The position numbers were made by a program, and so were the translations under genes. The notes below the pieces were generated by a model. The model searched no databases and was not told the DNA's origin. It was given only the letters and a program-made list of their open reading frames with translations. A DNA stretch of 64,000 nt. Source: Protonemura montana. Taxonomy: Eukaryota > Arthropoda > Insecta > Plecoptera > Nemouridae. The DNA is taken from NCBI GenBank assembly GCA_947568835.1, contig OX387602.1:12575021-12639020 (forward strand), given 5' to 3'. Positions 40,701-51,400 of the stretch are shown here, one piece after another. Every line of letters begins with the position of its first letter. The first letter of the stretch is position 1.

Positions 40701-43700
40701 CAGCAGCTTTCTGCGAGAATATTTAAGGACATTTCTTGAAATTTCTTGGCTAGATTTCTCCTTATCGAGTTCTTATCTTCCAAAAATCTTACTATCATAC
40801 CTAGAGGCAAGATCTTGCATGTGAGTTTATTGGTAAAAGCAGACTGCACGACTCTTTGGCGGCACTTGCCCATTGTTAATAAACTAATCATGTTGAATTG
40901 GCCAATAGTGATTAGTGAATTCAATTCAAGTACGTGTGATAACTTAAACTTGATTATGATCGATGTCGATTGCCGCATAACATATGAAAAATCTCCCCTT
41001 ATTGTGTTCAATTGGCAATATAGGTTCTTTCCTGTACTGAGCCATGGTGCGGTGCGATGCAGTTCAGTTAGTATCGCCGCAAATTATCAAAACGTCGGAT
41101 GAAATCATGCAGCAACCGGCTGGCTGTGTGGCGTGCTCACGGTCACTTTACAGGAAAGGTTAATTTGATCGGCTGTATCCTGGCCTGGAGGAAGATGAGA
41201 GAGAGTGACACTCATTCGTTCATTTCTTACTCGGGACTTATTTCTTAGTTTTTGACATCGTAGAGATTTACCCGGTTGATCAAGAGTACCCAGTTTATTC
41301 ATACCAACTAGATCTAAAGAGATCCAACGAAATTCTCACCCGCCAGGTACAAACAAAAATGGTAGAGCTTGGCTACCTCTAAGATGTTTTCAGTTGTCAT
41401 GTGAAAAAAGGAAGCTTAAAGGAAGCTTTTCTACAAGAAATTAATGCGTTCACAATCATGTAAGCGATTGAATAAGTTTTCCGGATGATTCTTGTATTTT
41501 CCTGGCCCATAGCGCTGCCACTTTTGCGAAAACACCGTAGATGGGCGTGTTCAAGTAGCCGATATCAGACGCACCAACCAATTTTTCGGAAAATTCGGTG
41601 ACCTCAATTCAATGGTTGCATTCTCTCAATGGCTGCAGACTATAGTTGACCAAAATGTGCCACTGGTTCACATTTTGTACTTTAGAAATTAACTCTTGAC
41701 GCAAAACAGAAACACCACAAGTTTAAATAAAAAGTCTTGTTTTAGAAAACTAAAAAAAAAATTGGCGCAGGTAAATTTAGTTTCAATATCACAGCTTGGT
41801 GAATCAGTAGATTACTTCAATAACTGATAAGAATATTATTTGATGGCATTGTTAAGAAAGGCCACGATATGTCAAATAGCCGTCAGTAAGAAATAAATAC
41901 AACAAAAGATTCGATTGGTGAGATTGAAATAGGCAACAGACCTTATTTTACTATATCATCTTAAAAGAGGAGCGATTTTTTTTTGCGTCTTTATGATATC
42001 TTGCCCAGACTCGCATTTTAAAAAACAAAGTTTATAATTCTAATACGTGAAATAGCAATATTTCTTTGTGAAATGCACGTAAAAGATGACATTTTGACAC
42101 TGAGATTAAAACTAATTTCTTTCTGCGACTTGTGGTACGTATAAGTGAAGTTGATTTACGATGCATGGTACACACACATCTTACATCTATCTTATGGAAT
42201 ACTGGCTGCCGTGTTTAAGTTAGCAATATATTATTACGAATTAAATAATTAAACTGTTGCATTCTCTATAAATGACGCAAGATGCCGGAGACAATAATTA
42301 TAGTGGTTGGCGTAACAGAAATGAAAGTAAATTGCATTGTAATCTCGGAGTTTTAGTGCAAAATTTGATGTGATAACATTATTTTTACTGATATTTTATG
42401 CCTGGTCAATCAGGTGTTACTTGATCTTCCTGACGTTAGTGATTCCTTGCATATTAAAGACAAAAGAAGTGCATAAACTCAAGGTGAAGGTGATCTAACA
42501 CTAAAACCAGAAAATCACTTCCGTATTCTTGGCACCTATGAGTGAAATACTGAATTATTGTTGAAACTTGAAATATAGTCGGTACAAGCACGATGGCAAC
42601 ATGCTAGACATGTCAGACAAGTGCCAAGAAGTAACACTAACCTTGCTGGACACTTTTATTAATACTTATCATGCTTGTGGACGTAATCGTTATAAAAAAA
42701 AAATTAAAACACTTTCACATAAATTTGAACTTTGAAGTCTTTGTACTAACGCTCGTATTCCTAAGGTAAGTATGAAATAACGAGATACATGGTAATGTAG
42801 ATAAAAAAGAAGGGAGAAAATGCGTAACAAGGCAATGGAGCAATATTAGTTAATGAAATCATGTGTGGATTCTAAAAAATATATAATATCTTGAAATTCA
42901 TTGGCCTAGTTTCATTTAACATGTTTTCTTTCCATAATTTATTACTAAAACCCGTTGAATTGTCATTGCATCAGATTGAGTGTAATGAAAAATCTGTATT
43001 TATTAGTACTTTTTAAAATCACTTCTGATGTCCTCTGAAGGACAGAGTACATGAGACATGCATGAAGTCTACTAGCGTTCTACCATTGCGCTATTGTTGA
43101 ACTGTCTTCGAGAAAGAAAACCGCCAAATAACTACTTTACCGACAAAAGGAGAGGATGCTACTTGGTGGAGTCGATGTCGTTTAGAGTGTTAAGAAATGT
43201 TTCGTTATTTCTCGTAGAATACTCGCATTTGAGACTGGTTAATAAAGCTGGAGCTCAATAAATATGCTAACTTCGACGATTATTACGTCGGTATTTTAAG
43301 TCGTACTTATTTAATTCTAGAGGTTTGTGTAAACGGCCGCAAGCGCCATCGGGTATTATCCTCCGTTACCACAAGTTGGCGGCTCGTTTGCTCAGCAGCA
43401 AGATTAACATTAACGCTGGCCCTCTGCCTATACCAATGTAGTCTGTTAAAACATTTGCATATGGAAGTATTTATGGTATTTTCGCGCAAGGAAATCTTGA
43501 ACTTGCGAATATAAATGTTTAATGCTGCTGGGATTCCTGTCAATTTTTCCTGTCTGAATGCGCCACACGGGCTTAAATTGTTCCACACAAATATTCAAAT
43601 GGTGTAGGCAATTGCCCCGTTAATTACAAAAATTAAATTATCTTCAAACACAATACATGGTGCCATGAATCTCGACGGACATGACTCTTGTCCACTTATC

Positions 43701-46604
43701 AAAACTGTTTCCTCCCAAATTGCTAACTCGGTTAACTTGCTGGTAAATAAATGTTTGATTATCTCGTGCCAGATCTTTGCAGAGCATCGTTCTGTCAGTC
43801 TATCGAATTATCAATAGACAAGCCATGTCAGTAAGTGTTCTCAAAGCGTTGAACCTGTCATTTAAAAGAAATCTAAAGAAGTTTACTAATTAGTTCGATC
43901 TTCGTTCAGTTAGTTCGATTAGTTCGGTCTTATCACCGTGATTTACAACAAACACATTCACTGATCAACTTTTGAGCTGATTTCAAATCGGACCAAACAG
44001 ACCAAAACTCAAAACAAAAACAAAAAAAAGGTAGTTATAGCAAATATATTTTACCACGCTGCTTTTTCCCCAAAGAGTTATACCCTTTGTCTACACAAAT
44101 AAAGTTAAACTTCAATCCCATGTCAATTACGTAACAAGCAGGCATTTATTCAATTTGGTTTTGCAAAGCTGAGAAGCATTAGGTACTTGAGCATGAAGAG
44201 AAGAAGCGGAGTAAAAGAACAGCAGTTATTTCTTGCCCACTCGCTATCATCCAAACATCCGGCGCTTCAGAGAAGCATGGCGATACATTACTCGACTAAT
44301 CGACATTGACCCATGCTGTCAATACAATTGAATAATATTGATTCACTGATATGTGATCTAGATAGAAATGTATTGTCTATATGAGTGGCATAGTATTACA
44401 CTTATTTTAAATAATTGTTTTTAATATTTAGAAATTAAATTTAATACTCTCATTTTTCATAAGAAGAATATTTGGGCAGAAAAAAAATTGGGTGTTACTT
44501 TTATAAAAGTTCGCATTAAAATGTATTATATATTTATATAATTTAATAAATTATTGGTATCTGACTGTAATACCTGCGGCCTTCTCACCGTTATTTTGTT
44601 TTTAGTATATTTTTACACGTATTAAGCTGGTCACGTTTAAATATCCAATCGTTTCTTTTGTTCATTTTTTCACGTATACCACGCATACCAATTTGGCCAA
44701 ATTATCTGCTATCAGTCAACCTGATTTTTAGGTCAGCTGTTGTTTTCGCTTTTCGATAGTGACTAATCTTCTGTCTTTTAATATGTCCACGTCACCTTTC
44801 GTAGACGGTATATGCTTACCTTTACAGGTAGAATAAAATAAGTGAAACTTACTGATATCGACAAAATTATCTCGCAGCTATCAATGCGCTTATTTCCAGA
44901 TTGTCTGATATTTCTTATCTAAAGTGAAGATGCCAGCAAAATTTGGCACTTTTGAAGTTCTAAGATCTGATTGTTTCATTTACTTCCCATTTAATTTGAA
45001 ATGAATAAGTGATACTAATATGAAAATAATGTTACATTTACAATTGTGCTTAAGATTTTTTCCTACTTCCTTCTCAAGACAACTTTCTGTGTAGCAACGT
45101 ATTTGGCAGGCCACTGTCTTGTCAGTTGTCATCATTCCAATAACGCATTCGCGACGTGTTTTATAAGAAAGGGAAAATTGCTGATCCATTGACGATTAAT
45201 GAGCACGTGTCTCAGCTTGTAGACATATTATTATCAATGCGAATTAGCAAAACACCGGTGTATCTACTGTGAGATATAACGTTCAATTACCTCCTCTCAA
45301 CACATGCTCTAAATAGGAGAATAGAGTGAATCATCCTATCACAATGTCAGTAACATAAGATTCAATAACAAATTTATTAATATATTATCTCTAACTTAAT
45401 TTAACTCTCGTTAACAAATTAGGTAGCTCAAGATAAGTAGGTGTATTTGTGAAATTTAGGTGCAACAATGCCGGTAACAAAGCGTGGCAGAGGTTTAGAG
45501 TATGAAATCTGATTTAAATTGCAAATTATTGCACTGGGCAAAGTATTTTATTGTTAGGAAGACTAAAAACCTATGTGGGTACTTCCCGTTTGGCTACCAA
45601 TCGTTGAGAGGTTATTAGTGTTTCTAATAATACAATCTTTTGGGTAGTTTTTAATTGTTTAAAAATAAATCTTTGAGAGATCTTTGAAAGAAATACTGCT
45701 AATATATTTCATCGTTGGGTGTATAGAAAATATCACAACGCACTATGACGTTCCGAATCATACCCAACAAGCAAACCTAACCTTTAGCGACCTCTATGAA
45801 CTTCAAATTTTTCTGGCTCAATATATGTTTGGGGAATATTTAGGCAAGGTCGTGACCTTTCACAGAAACCGCATCAAGATTGTTCTCATGGTATGTTCTG
45901 GTGTGTACTTACGCATGGGGGTTGGCGATGTTGAACAGTTCAGAGGGCGACGTTGGCATCCTAGTAACTGTAACTTTCTTGCCGTCTGTAGATCCCATAC
46001 CGACCGACGCCAAAGACCTCACAGACACGTTGTCCGAATAGTACAGCGATTCCCTCCAACCTGCTTGAGCCTGGTTCAAAAGTTGGATGTTGTTTTGTTG
46101 GCTTGGGTCTTCCATCATAACAGATTTCAGTGATCTAAGACTGGTCATCGTCAGAGGTAACTGATGTTTGGATCTCAATGCGATAGTACGAAGATCTACA
46201 TCCATACCATGCCTACTCGGATGTGCCCGGAGATTAATTAAGTTAGTGTTTTGGAATTTGTTGTATTCCTCAATTCTACCAACATTCGATCTAATACTGA
46301 TGTTATTATCACTGCTTGTGTTGCTATTGCTCGTTATTGATGTGTTTTTGGGTGCACATGTTGTGGCCACGACAACAATCTTCTTTTCGTTTTCACCGAT
46401 CAGTGGTTGGTTTTCTTCGTTTATTTGGCGCACTTTATCTTCGTCTTGACTGCATTTGCGTATTTCATCAAGATCGTTACGAATAACGAGTGATTTATTG
46501 TTTCCATTAGTTTCGTACGAGGCATTTTTGGCCATTTTTTCGGAATAACTGTTTAGTTTATTGAGAGAACTCTCCGTGTTTTTAAGTATGCTCGAGTCTT
46601 CCAT
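31729..46604 (-). CDS. ine: inebriated, SLC6-family sodium-dependent transporter
   Basis: Long-isoform exons on the minus strand: 46604-45913, 36827-36499, 36026-35807, 35176-34909, 34812-34584, 34247-33994, 33917-33717, 33237-33061 and 31893-31729 (stop TAG). They encode 844 residues with every phase matching. The core matches Drosophila Ine closely: QHWANKMQFVLACVGYSVGLG, YKSGGGVFLVPY, PIGALGKMCPLFKG, then STYYNVIIAY, YFTATFPY, VRALTLDGADLG, QAMAKMPAAQMWG and QFAIVEVVVTSIQDGFPNW. The C-terminal tail CEQCGDQKCTHDD is also Ine-like. TM1 has Gly where monoamine transporters have Asp (YSVGLGN), so a monoamine substrate is unlikely. Glycosylation sites (HNTT, NNTR) lie in the large loop after TM3. 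Drosophila ine affects neuronal excitability and osmolyte handling. The first 230 residues are a Ser/Asn-rich cytoplasmic extension, as in the Drosophila long form. Confidence 0.95.
31894..33060. other. last ine intron, carrying a long inverted repeat
   Basis: An intron of 1167 bp. Its central part, 32238-32820, is a fold-back structure listed separately. The remainder is AT-rich with no further feature seen. Confidence 0.75.
32238..32820. repeat. long imperfect inverted repeat (about 215-bp arms, about 140-bp spacer)
   Basis: The arm 32238-32452 is homologous to the reverse complement of 32594-32820. Exact shared blocks are 23 nt at 32335-32357 / 32726-32704 (CATCATTGTTTTTCACTCCT plus ATT), 14 nt at 32295-32308 / 32768-32755 (CCCTGAGCATTGGC) and 14 nt at 32411-32424 / 32650-32637 (AAAAAAGTTGTAGA). 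Between these blocks the arms align with small gaps. The right arm keeps an open frame on the minus strand (32788-32567, 73 codons, containing DIIVFHSYSGEVFTNNVVFD). The left arm has the same text with frameshifts and stops. I do not recognise this protein. A decayed mobile element inserted twice, or an inverted duplication, would explain it. The ine pre-mRNA would fold here into a long hairpin. Confidence 0.8.
33381..33420 (+). repeat. dispersed repeat fragment, copy 1
   Basis: The segment aligns with 41591-41632 (core TTCGGTGA..TCAAT.CAATGG, then CAT and TCTC) in the same orientation, with a few substitutions and a short gap. Both copies are in ine introns. This looks like the remains of one repeat family; boundaries and full length are unknown. 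The rest of intron 33238-33716 has no other recognised feature. Confidence 0.45.
36828..37548. other. ine intron segment upstream of the first common exon
   Basis: Mostly AT-rich. On the minus strand an ATG at 37041 (MAEKVKETQ) runs into a donor CAG|GTAGAT at 37015, but in phase 0, so it cannot enter the common exon in frame. It could be untranslated leader at most. Confidence 0.4.
37549..37610 (-). other. ine: candidate alternative first coding exon of ine (isoform 3)
   Basis: From ATG at 37610 the frame reads MSYEPTTNDSDWTQFRQDGQ and ends CAA GC|GTAAGA, phase 2, again compatible with the exon at 36827. The frame stays open further upstream to 37874, so an earlier ATG (for example in VDVMFRC) could be used. 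It lies only about 720 bp upstream of the common exon. The joined protein would be about 634 residues. Alternative first exons of different length are known for ine in Drosophila; use here is inferred. Confidence 0.5.
37611..39944. other. ine 5' intron between alternative first exons
   Basis: About 2.3 kb, AT-rich, with a short AT-dinucleotide run near 38965-38979. It should contain the promoter for isoform 3 if that exon is real. No other gene was recognised. Confidence 0.45.
39945..40018 (-). other. ine: candidate alternative first coding exon of ine (isoform 2)
   Basis: From ATG at 40018 the minus strand reads MIDFRYETGDERDESAYLDT and then EEIYE, followed by a strong donor GA|GTGAGT. It is 24 codons plus two bases, so it ends in phase 2, exactly what the 36827 exon requires. 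The peptide is strongly acidic, unlike random AT-rich frames nearby. The resulting protein would be about 638 residues, close to the Drosophila short isoform. No transcript evidence is available. Confidence 0.5.
40019..45912. other. large ine 5' intron, no gene recognised
   Basis: About 5.9 kb. Open frames of about 100 codons exist on both strands at 40700-41102, but they overlap antisense and resemble nothing known. The interval would hold the promoter of isoform 2 just above 40018. The only repeat seen is the fragment at 41591-41632. Confidence 0.45.
41591..41632 (+). repeat. dispersed repeat fragment, copy 2
   Basis: Partner of the fragment at 33381-33420. It lies in the large 5' intron of ine. 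No terminal inverted repeats or target-site duplication were recognised around it. Confidence 0.45.
45913..46604 (-). other. ine: ine first coding exon, long N-terminal isoform
   Basis: The open frame starts with ATG at 46604 (MEDSSILKNTESSLNKLNSY). It runs 230 codons and ends NIANPHA with donor GC|GTAAGT, phase 2, which joins in frame to the exon at 36827. It is rich in Ser, Asn and Lys with no membrane segment, consistent with the cytoplasmic N-terminal extension of Ine long forms. The intron it precedes is 9.1 kb. Confidence 0.85.
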
Positions 46605-47989
46605 GCTTAATTCAAAATAAAATTGAAATTATTTATTAAACTGTTCTCGAGTGTTTTTTTTTTTTTAGCTTTTTGTGTTTTCTTCCTTTCTGCGGCTTTC
46701 GTTCTACTCGCAACAGAGTAAGCTGCCAAGTGAAAAACTACTTTTCCGTTTTACAAAATTTTTCAAATGAACTATTTGTCTATTTCCTTGGCGAAGCAAT
46801 CCGATACACAGATATTTCGGAACTAAATTGTTATTTATTCGTGTGATGTTAATGGCGAGTGTTAATCAGCAATGACAGTGAAAAGTCAATAATCTGATTC
46901 TTTAGTCAAATATTATCGAACACGCACAGGCACACACAGAAAGTGATGTAAGATCGCTCACATCTTAGCGGACGCGATTTAAATCGAACACTTTCATTTG
47001 ATACACACATTCACTCTTACATTACTAATGAAGCCCAGCGGCTTCCTCTTTCTAGGAGGTCACCAATGATACTGATAATCCTGCGGCTGTCACCAGTGGC
47101 ATAATGATAATGTGATAAGACCATTAGCGCTTTGCTACACAGAAATATGCGGCATCTAGCATTCAATCGGCTTACTAAAACACTAGCACAATTTCTTGAA
47201 AATAGGCTTGCTGTTTCAAGTCAACCTTGGTGGCACAGTTCTGCCCTCGCGAATTGTATAGTGAATAATTTTGTAATGCAAGCATAGTCTTTAGGGGATA
47301 GTTATTAGGGGTAGTTTTTATCAGAATTACTGTGTACAAATAGTAGTTAGGAGGTGCAAATCAATCTTTCGCGGGAAAGAAATGCGCACGAGAAACGCTC
47401 CCTTCAACCTCTCTATAAGCCTGGACAGAAACTGAACAATCGGGATTTAAATAATTTACGCCCACTCAATAGAAAGGCAAATTTCTAAAATTACACACAA
47501 AGATAGAACAAAAAAAAACAAAATTCATTTGTTTCCAAAGACAAAAAAGACGGGTAACCAGGGACTCGAACCATTCGCTGCACGCACCCCCAACGCTCAC
47601 CCGGTGCAGAGGCTCAAGGCGAGTATTCTCAACAGATACCAACCAAGCAGCTTGATGTCCGAATTCAGCATCGTGTGAATGCGTTTATTGACACACATAC
47701 ACCGGCGCGGGTGTCGTACAAACGTCCGAAAACGATACCGCGCACATAGTTCTACAAGTTTGGTCAATCATCTGGTCTCCTACAGCTGGATTACAGGGCT
47801 TCGCTACGGCCCCAACCTGCAAGATAGAGGATTTTAATAATATAATATCTAAAATCCCCCGGCTTCAATACAATACGGCCATCCTGCTAAACTTCAGGGA
47901 AATATTGCATCGAATGATTCGCTAAACATTTTTATCTGTTTTGTGAGAAAGTGTTTTGTTTTATTACCTATTACCGGATCAGAAACATT
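46605..47989. promoter_or_regulatory. upstream region of the long ine transcript
   Basis: It must contain the 5'UTR and promoter of the long ine isoform. A poly-T run at about 46655-46668 lies just upstream of the ATG. GGTTCGAGTCC on the minus strand near 47578-47568 equals a Pol III B-box, but no tRNA fold surrounds it. No TATA box was assigned. Confidence 0.35.
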
Positions 47990-48160
47990 TCTACTGCACG
48001 TCAGTGCCGCTTTAGTATGTCAGTTAGCTGATAGGTGGCGCGCAGGCGGCCATTGCGTAGCGGCGGCGGGCAACAAGATGGTTTGCGAACTGCTGTCAAA
48101 GGGTCTTTAATTTGATATTTTCTTTCTGATCAACGCTCTAAATAATTTCTCACAGGTATT
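47990..48160 (+). promoter_or_regulatory. CpG-rich candidate promoter / first exon head-to-head with ine
   Basis: The segment around 48034-48080 is sharply richer in G, C and CpG than the surrounding AT-rich DNA, with GGTGGCGCGCAGGCGGCCAT and CAAGATGG motifs of the YY1/Pho type. Downstream, CACAG|GTATTT near 48152-48160 could be the donor of a 5'UTR exon. The stretch also contains a short open frame (MVCELLSKGL). It may be the start of the plus-strand gene whose exons are proposed from 49520. Speculative. Confidence 0.3.
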
Positions 48161-48655
48161 TATTGTAAATAGCGGCGATAAAATAATTCTATAAGCTACA
48201 ATAGAAGGTCATCTATCAGCTAATAACTCCAAAGTTTAAGGTAAATTTAAAAAAATCACCAATAGATGACCCTGTTTAACCAAACTCATCCATAATTTCA
48301 AATTAGTTACTGTAAAAATGCTGTCAGAAAACTAAATTTTTTTTACAATACAACATAAAATCGTCATAGCCATTGCAGACACAATAGCCATCGACACCAG
48401 TAAAAATTTCAATTTTCTTTATTATGCTAATTATTTAACAATGGAATTATATATCTCATATGGTTATAAAGGATAAGCCATGCATTACAAACATATTGTC
48501 ATTCGTAAACAACGTCACCTGATGATGTCACCAACACAAAATACTCTAAATCGAACGGAAACTAAACCAAAAAGCAGTCAAAAAACAATCAATGTTTAAA
48601 GTAAACCTCGGTCGCTAGCTGCCTCAGACAGCGCAGACCAACGACAGATTTTTTC

Positions 48656-48689
<34 letters not shown>

Positions 48690-48692
48690 CCT

Positions 48693-48727
<35 letters not shown>

Positions 48728-49513
48728 CCCCTGCACATCATCCTGCCAAACTCACTTTCCCTAAATTATCCACCACTTTTATATTTTAGCCTTTTTATAT
48801 GAGCTTCTGCTATCTCCATGATCTACCCGACCCCAACCAACTTTTTGGAAGTAAAAATCACTCGATACTAACTTTGCAGGAGAATTTCCCCCAATCAATC
48901 ACCACATCTCATCGCAATCTGCATCTCAATGTCGAATTATTTCAAATGCTCTTGAAAATTGAAACTCGGTTTTCACTTATTGATCCGGGTTTTACCAACG
49001 CACTGAAATTGCAGTACTGTACGTAGAGATGGTTTTTCCGCACACTTTTCCAACACTTAGCACCGCACTTTTCACCGAAGTCATTTGTACCAAATATTTG
49101 TCATGCATAATATTAATACATGTTTTTTTTGCACTTATTTTACAGACATTTCCAAAACAAACAAAACCGAAGCACCAAATGAACTCACCTGATGGACAGC
49201 AGATACCATAATTACCTGACCTCCACACATGCATCTTTGCGTACAGGTCAATTTGACAAATACCACCAGTGAATGAACCCATTCGGGTCATAATTATTCA
49301 TAGAAATAATACCCCTTGCTTAACAGCACCAATCAATCAATAAATTAAATAATTTCGCAAGATATGTAAGGTATGAGCATAGGTAAGACTATGGTATACC
49401 TGTATGGTACGGCGTATGTATACCTGCACTGGGTGGTGATTATCAAAATATCATAGCTATTTTTTTGTCTGTTCACCTTCACTTTGGTTTCTGATCTAAT
49501 TCATATCGTACAG
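48161..49513. other. non-coding stretch with the poly-C tract
   Basis: Apart from the homopolymer tract, nothing is recognised. A pyrimidine-rich run before 49513 (TTTTTTGTCTGTTCACCTTC, then an acceptor CGTACAG) looks like a genuine 3' splice site leading into the candidate exon at 49514. Confidence 0.4.
48658..48731. repeat. poly-C / poly-G tract, 74 bp
   Basis: The plus strand carries 74 bases that are C except for four T (48687, 48692, 48693, 48725). No other tract of this kind is in the window. It could form G-quadruplex or i-motif structures and is prone to sequencing and assembly length error. Confidence 0.97.
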
Positions 49514-49519
49514 GATTCC

Positions 49520-51243
49520 ATGTTCGGTCGACGACCAATTTGCGCTGCCCAATGTCGGTGTCAAGGCTCGGATTCCCTCCACACCGGAGCAATGGTTGCA
49601 TGTCCGAAGCCGCCCACATCAGATGATGGTGCAAGTATAAAAAGAAATGGGAAACCAAAAATCCCGACGAGGTAATAATATTATAATGGCGAATAAACAA
49701 GTTTGTTGTAGTTCGCGTGTGGTCGCAAGAAAAAAGACATAGCAAACAGAAAATAATTTTATAAAAGTAACTTTAAAAGAATTCGCGTTGTGTAATAATG
49801 GGGGACCCAAAGGTATAGCTCTGATTTGATCGAAATCAAATCAACTCTTATTTTGGGTTGCTATTTTGTGCGTATTTGTTCGGATTTTTACTATAATAAG
49901 CTATTTGTATGGCTCCCTTATGATTTTAGAAGCAATATGCCTTATAAGGACCTGCAAAATGCAAAGATAGTATTTGAGAATTTTGTGTGGATCTATCAAT
50001 TGATACGGAAATTTTGATTTATCTAAATAATAACACAATATTATCTTTTTGGGTAATGTAACAAGCATACAAATTACATTCCTGGTAAAATATTACATCT
50101 ATTTCCAGCACTTTGCTCATGGTTCTTTACATCGTTGTTTCTCAACCAAATGGTATTTTTTGCCCGCTCCCCCTGGCCCTTGGTCGTGGTTCACACTGCC
50201 CCTCAGGGGTCAAGAAGTCTCCATCGAGTCAGTCTCAGACAAATTCAGCGCTCGCTCACGATGACTCTGGGGCTCAACTCACGCAAGTGGTAAATTAATT
50301 AGATCCCATCCAATAAAAAAAAAAAAAAAAAAAAAAAGATTGCAGGCGAACTCAAATTGATGGACAAAGTGCATGCATTAATTTAATGTCAATACCGAAA
50401 TCTATGGGTAATTAGGAAATGCATAAACATGCTAATTACATAATAATGCACTCCATTGTGTTGACGAAAAAAAAAACCCGCATCGTATATGCAGATTTAA
50501 AGAATGTGATGTACCAATGCATGTAAAGAGAGACATCTACCTTTTGTCATATGCAATATCTGTTATTAGAAGGTCGTAAATAAGTGATGTTTTAATTGTG
50601 ATTATTCTATAGTGCTTTCGTGTGATTCTCTTTTATGGCTTTCATGTCGTTTATGGACTCCCTTTGTGCGTTATGTTAAAACATATTTTTTTACGATCTC
50701 GTCTCAATTCTTCGAAGGGTAATATGCAAGGAGACGAGGTAAGCCTTTCAAAGAATGATCTATCTAACAGTTGAACTGAGCTGAGTGATCGAATAATTTG
50801 TACATAAATCCAGCAACGTACTTTAACAACATGAGCTAGGCCGACCGATCTAAGTGTTCAAATCGTCGAAGGATGATTTACCTTCAATCTCTGCAGACAG
50901 AGTAGAACTTGCTTTAAGAAATTATTATAAATTAAAATAAATTTTCTTGGAAATAAACCACGCCCACGTGAAGGATCAAATGTGTACTCCTTTTCCAGGA
51001 AGGTTTTTGTAATTTTTAAATGATCGGCCATTTTCCTTTTTTTTAACCATCCAGGCGGAAACTATACTAATTTAAAACAATTGAATGGCAACAGCGATGT
51101 TTAGTGCATGTTAGTGAAGACGTATTAGTATGTTATTATCTGAATCTTGCGAGTGATCTTGACATTGGAATCGCAGGTTGCTCCGGGCATTTCGGGCTCC
51201 GACCAGCAGGGAGGGAGAGACTGCTATGTTGACTTTGTTGCAG
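49520..51243 (+). CDS. unrecognised gene, N-terminal exon chain (hypothetical, 3'-incomplete)
   Basis: Three exon-like blocks on the plus strand have matching phases. The first, 49514-49671, has a strong acceptor, ATG at 49520, a frame opening MFGRRPICAAQCRCQGSD, and donor GAG|GTAATA in phase 2. The second, 50109-50289, follows CTATTTCCAG, stays open when entered in phase 2, is Ser/Gln-rich (KKSPSSQSQTNSALAHDD), and ends in phase 0 with GTG|GTAAAT. The third, 51177-51243, reads VAPGISGSDQQGGRDCYVDF and ends in phase 1 with CAG|GTATAG. Chance agreement of two junctions is about one in nine, so the evidence is modest. I do not recognise the protein. The gene would continue rightward, perhaps into 55769-55918. 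The second block is followed closely by a poly(A) run, so it might instead be a retroposed sequence. Confidence 0.3.
50315..50337 (+). repeat. poly(A) run, 23 nt
   Basis: Twenty-three consecutive A follow CAAT, so an AATAAA precedes the run directly. It could be the tail of a short retroposon ending here or simple slippage. No clear target-site duplication was seen. Confidence 0.7.
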
Positions 51244-51310
51244 GTATAGTTTGAAATTAATCACAAAATTGGCATCGGCTTCGGTAAAATAGCCAAGGTA
51301 TATTATAACC

Positions 51311-51400
51311 ATGGCAGATGAGAGTCGTGAAGATAAAGAAAAAGAACTGGAAAAGAAGTCAACAAATCTAACGGAACTTTTGAACGTCTCGACTCTTTAG
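51311..51400 (+). other. short ORF of 29 codons with strong start context
   Basis: ATG sits in AACCATGG. The peptide begins MADESREDKEKELEKKSTNL and ends at TAG. It is highly charged and could form a short coiled coil. It lies 67 bp after the donor of the candidate exon at 51177-51243. It may be a relic of a processed gene copy, a uORF-type peptide, or chance. Confidence 0.2.

Noticed and set aside
40700..41102. Overlapping open frames of 103 and 118 codons on opposite strands
   Set aside because: No recognisable feature, no splice or promoter context, and antisense overlap; most likely chance.
41272..41302. Possible ine first exon starting MNKLGTLDQP
   Set aside because: Its donor CCGG|GTAAAT is in phase 1 and would give the wrong frame in the common exon.
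47551..47650. Possible minus-strand tRNA (exact B-box GGTTCGAGTCC)
   Set aside because: The bases around the B-box do not form a T-stem, and no acceptor or anticodon stem could be drawn.
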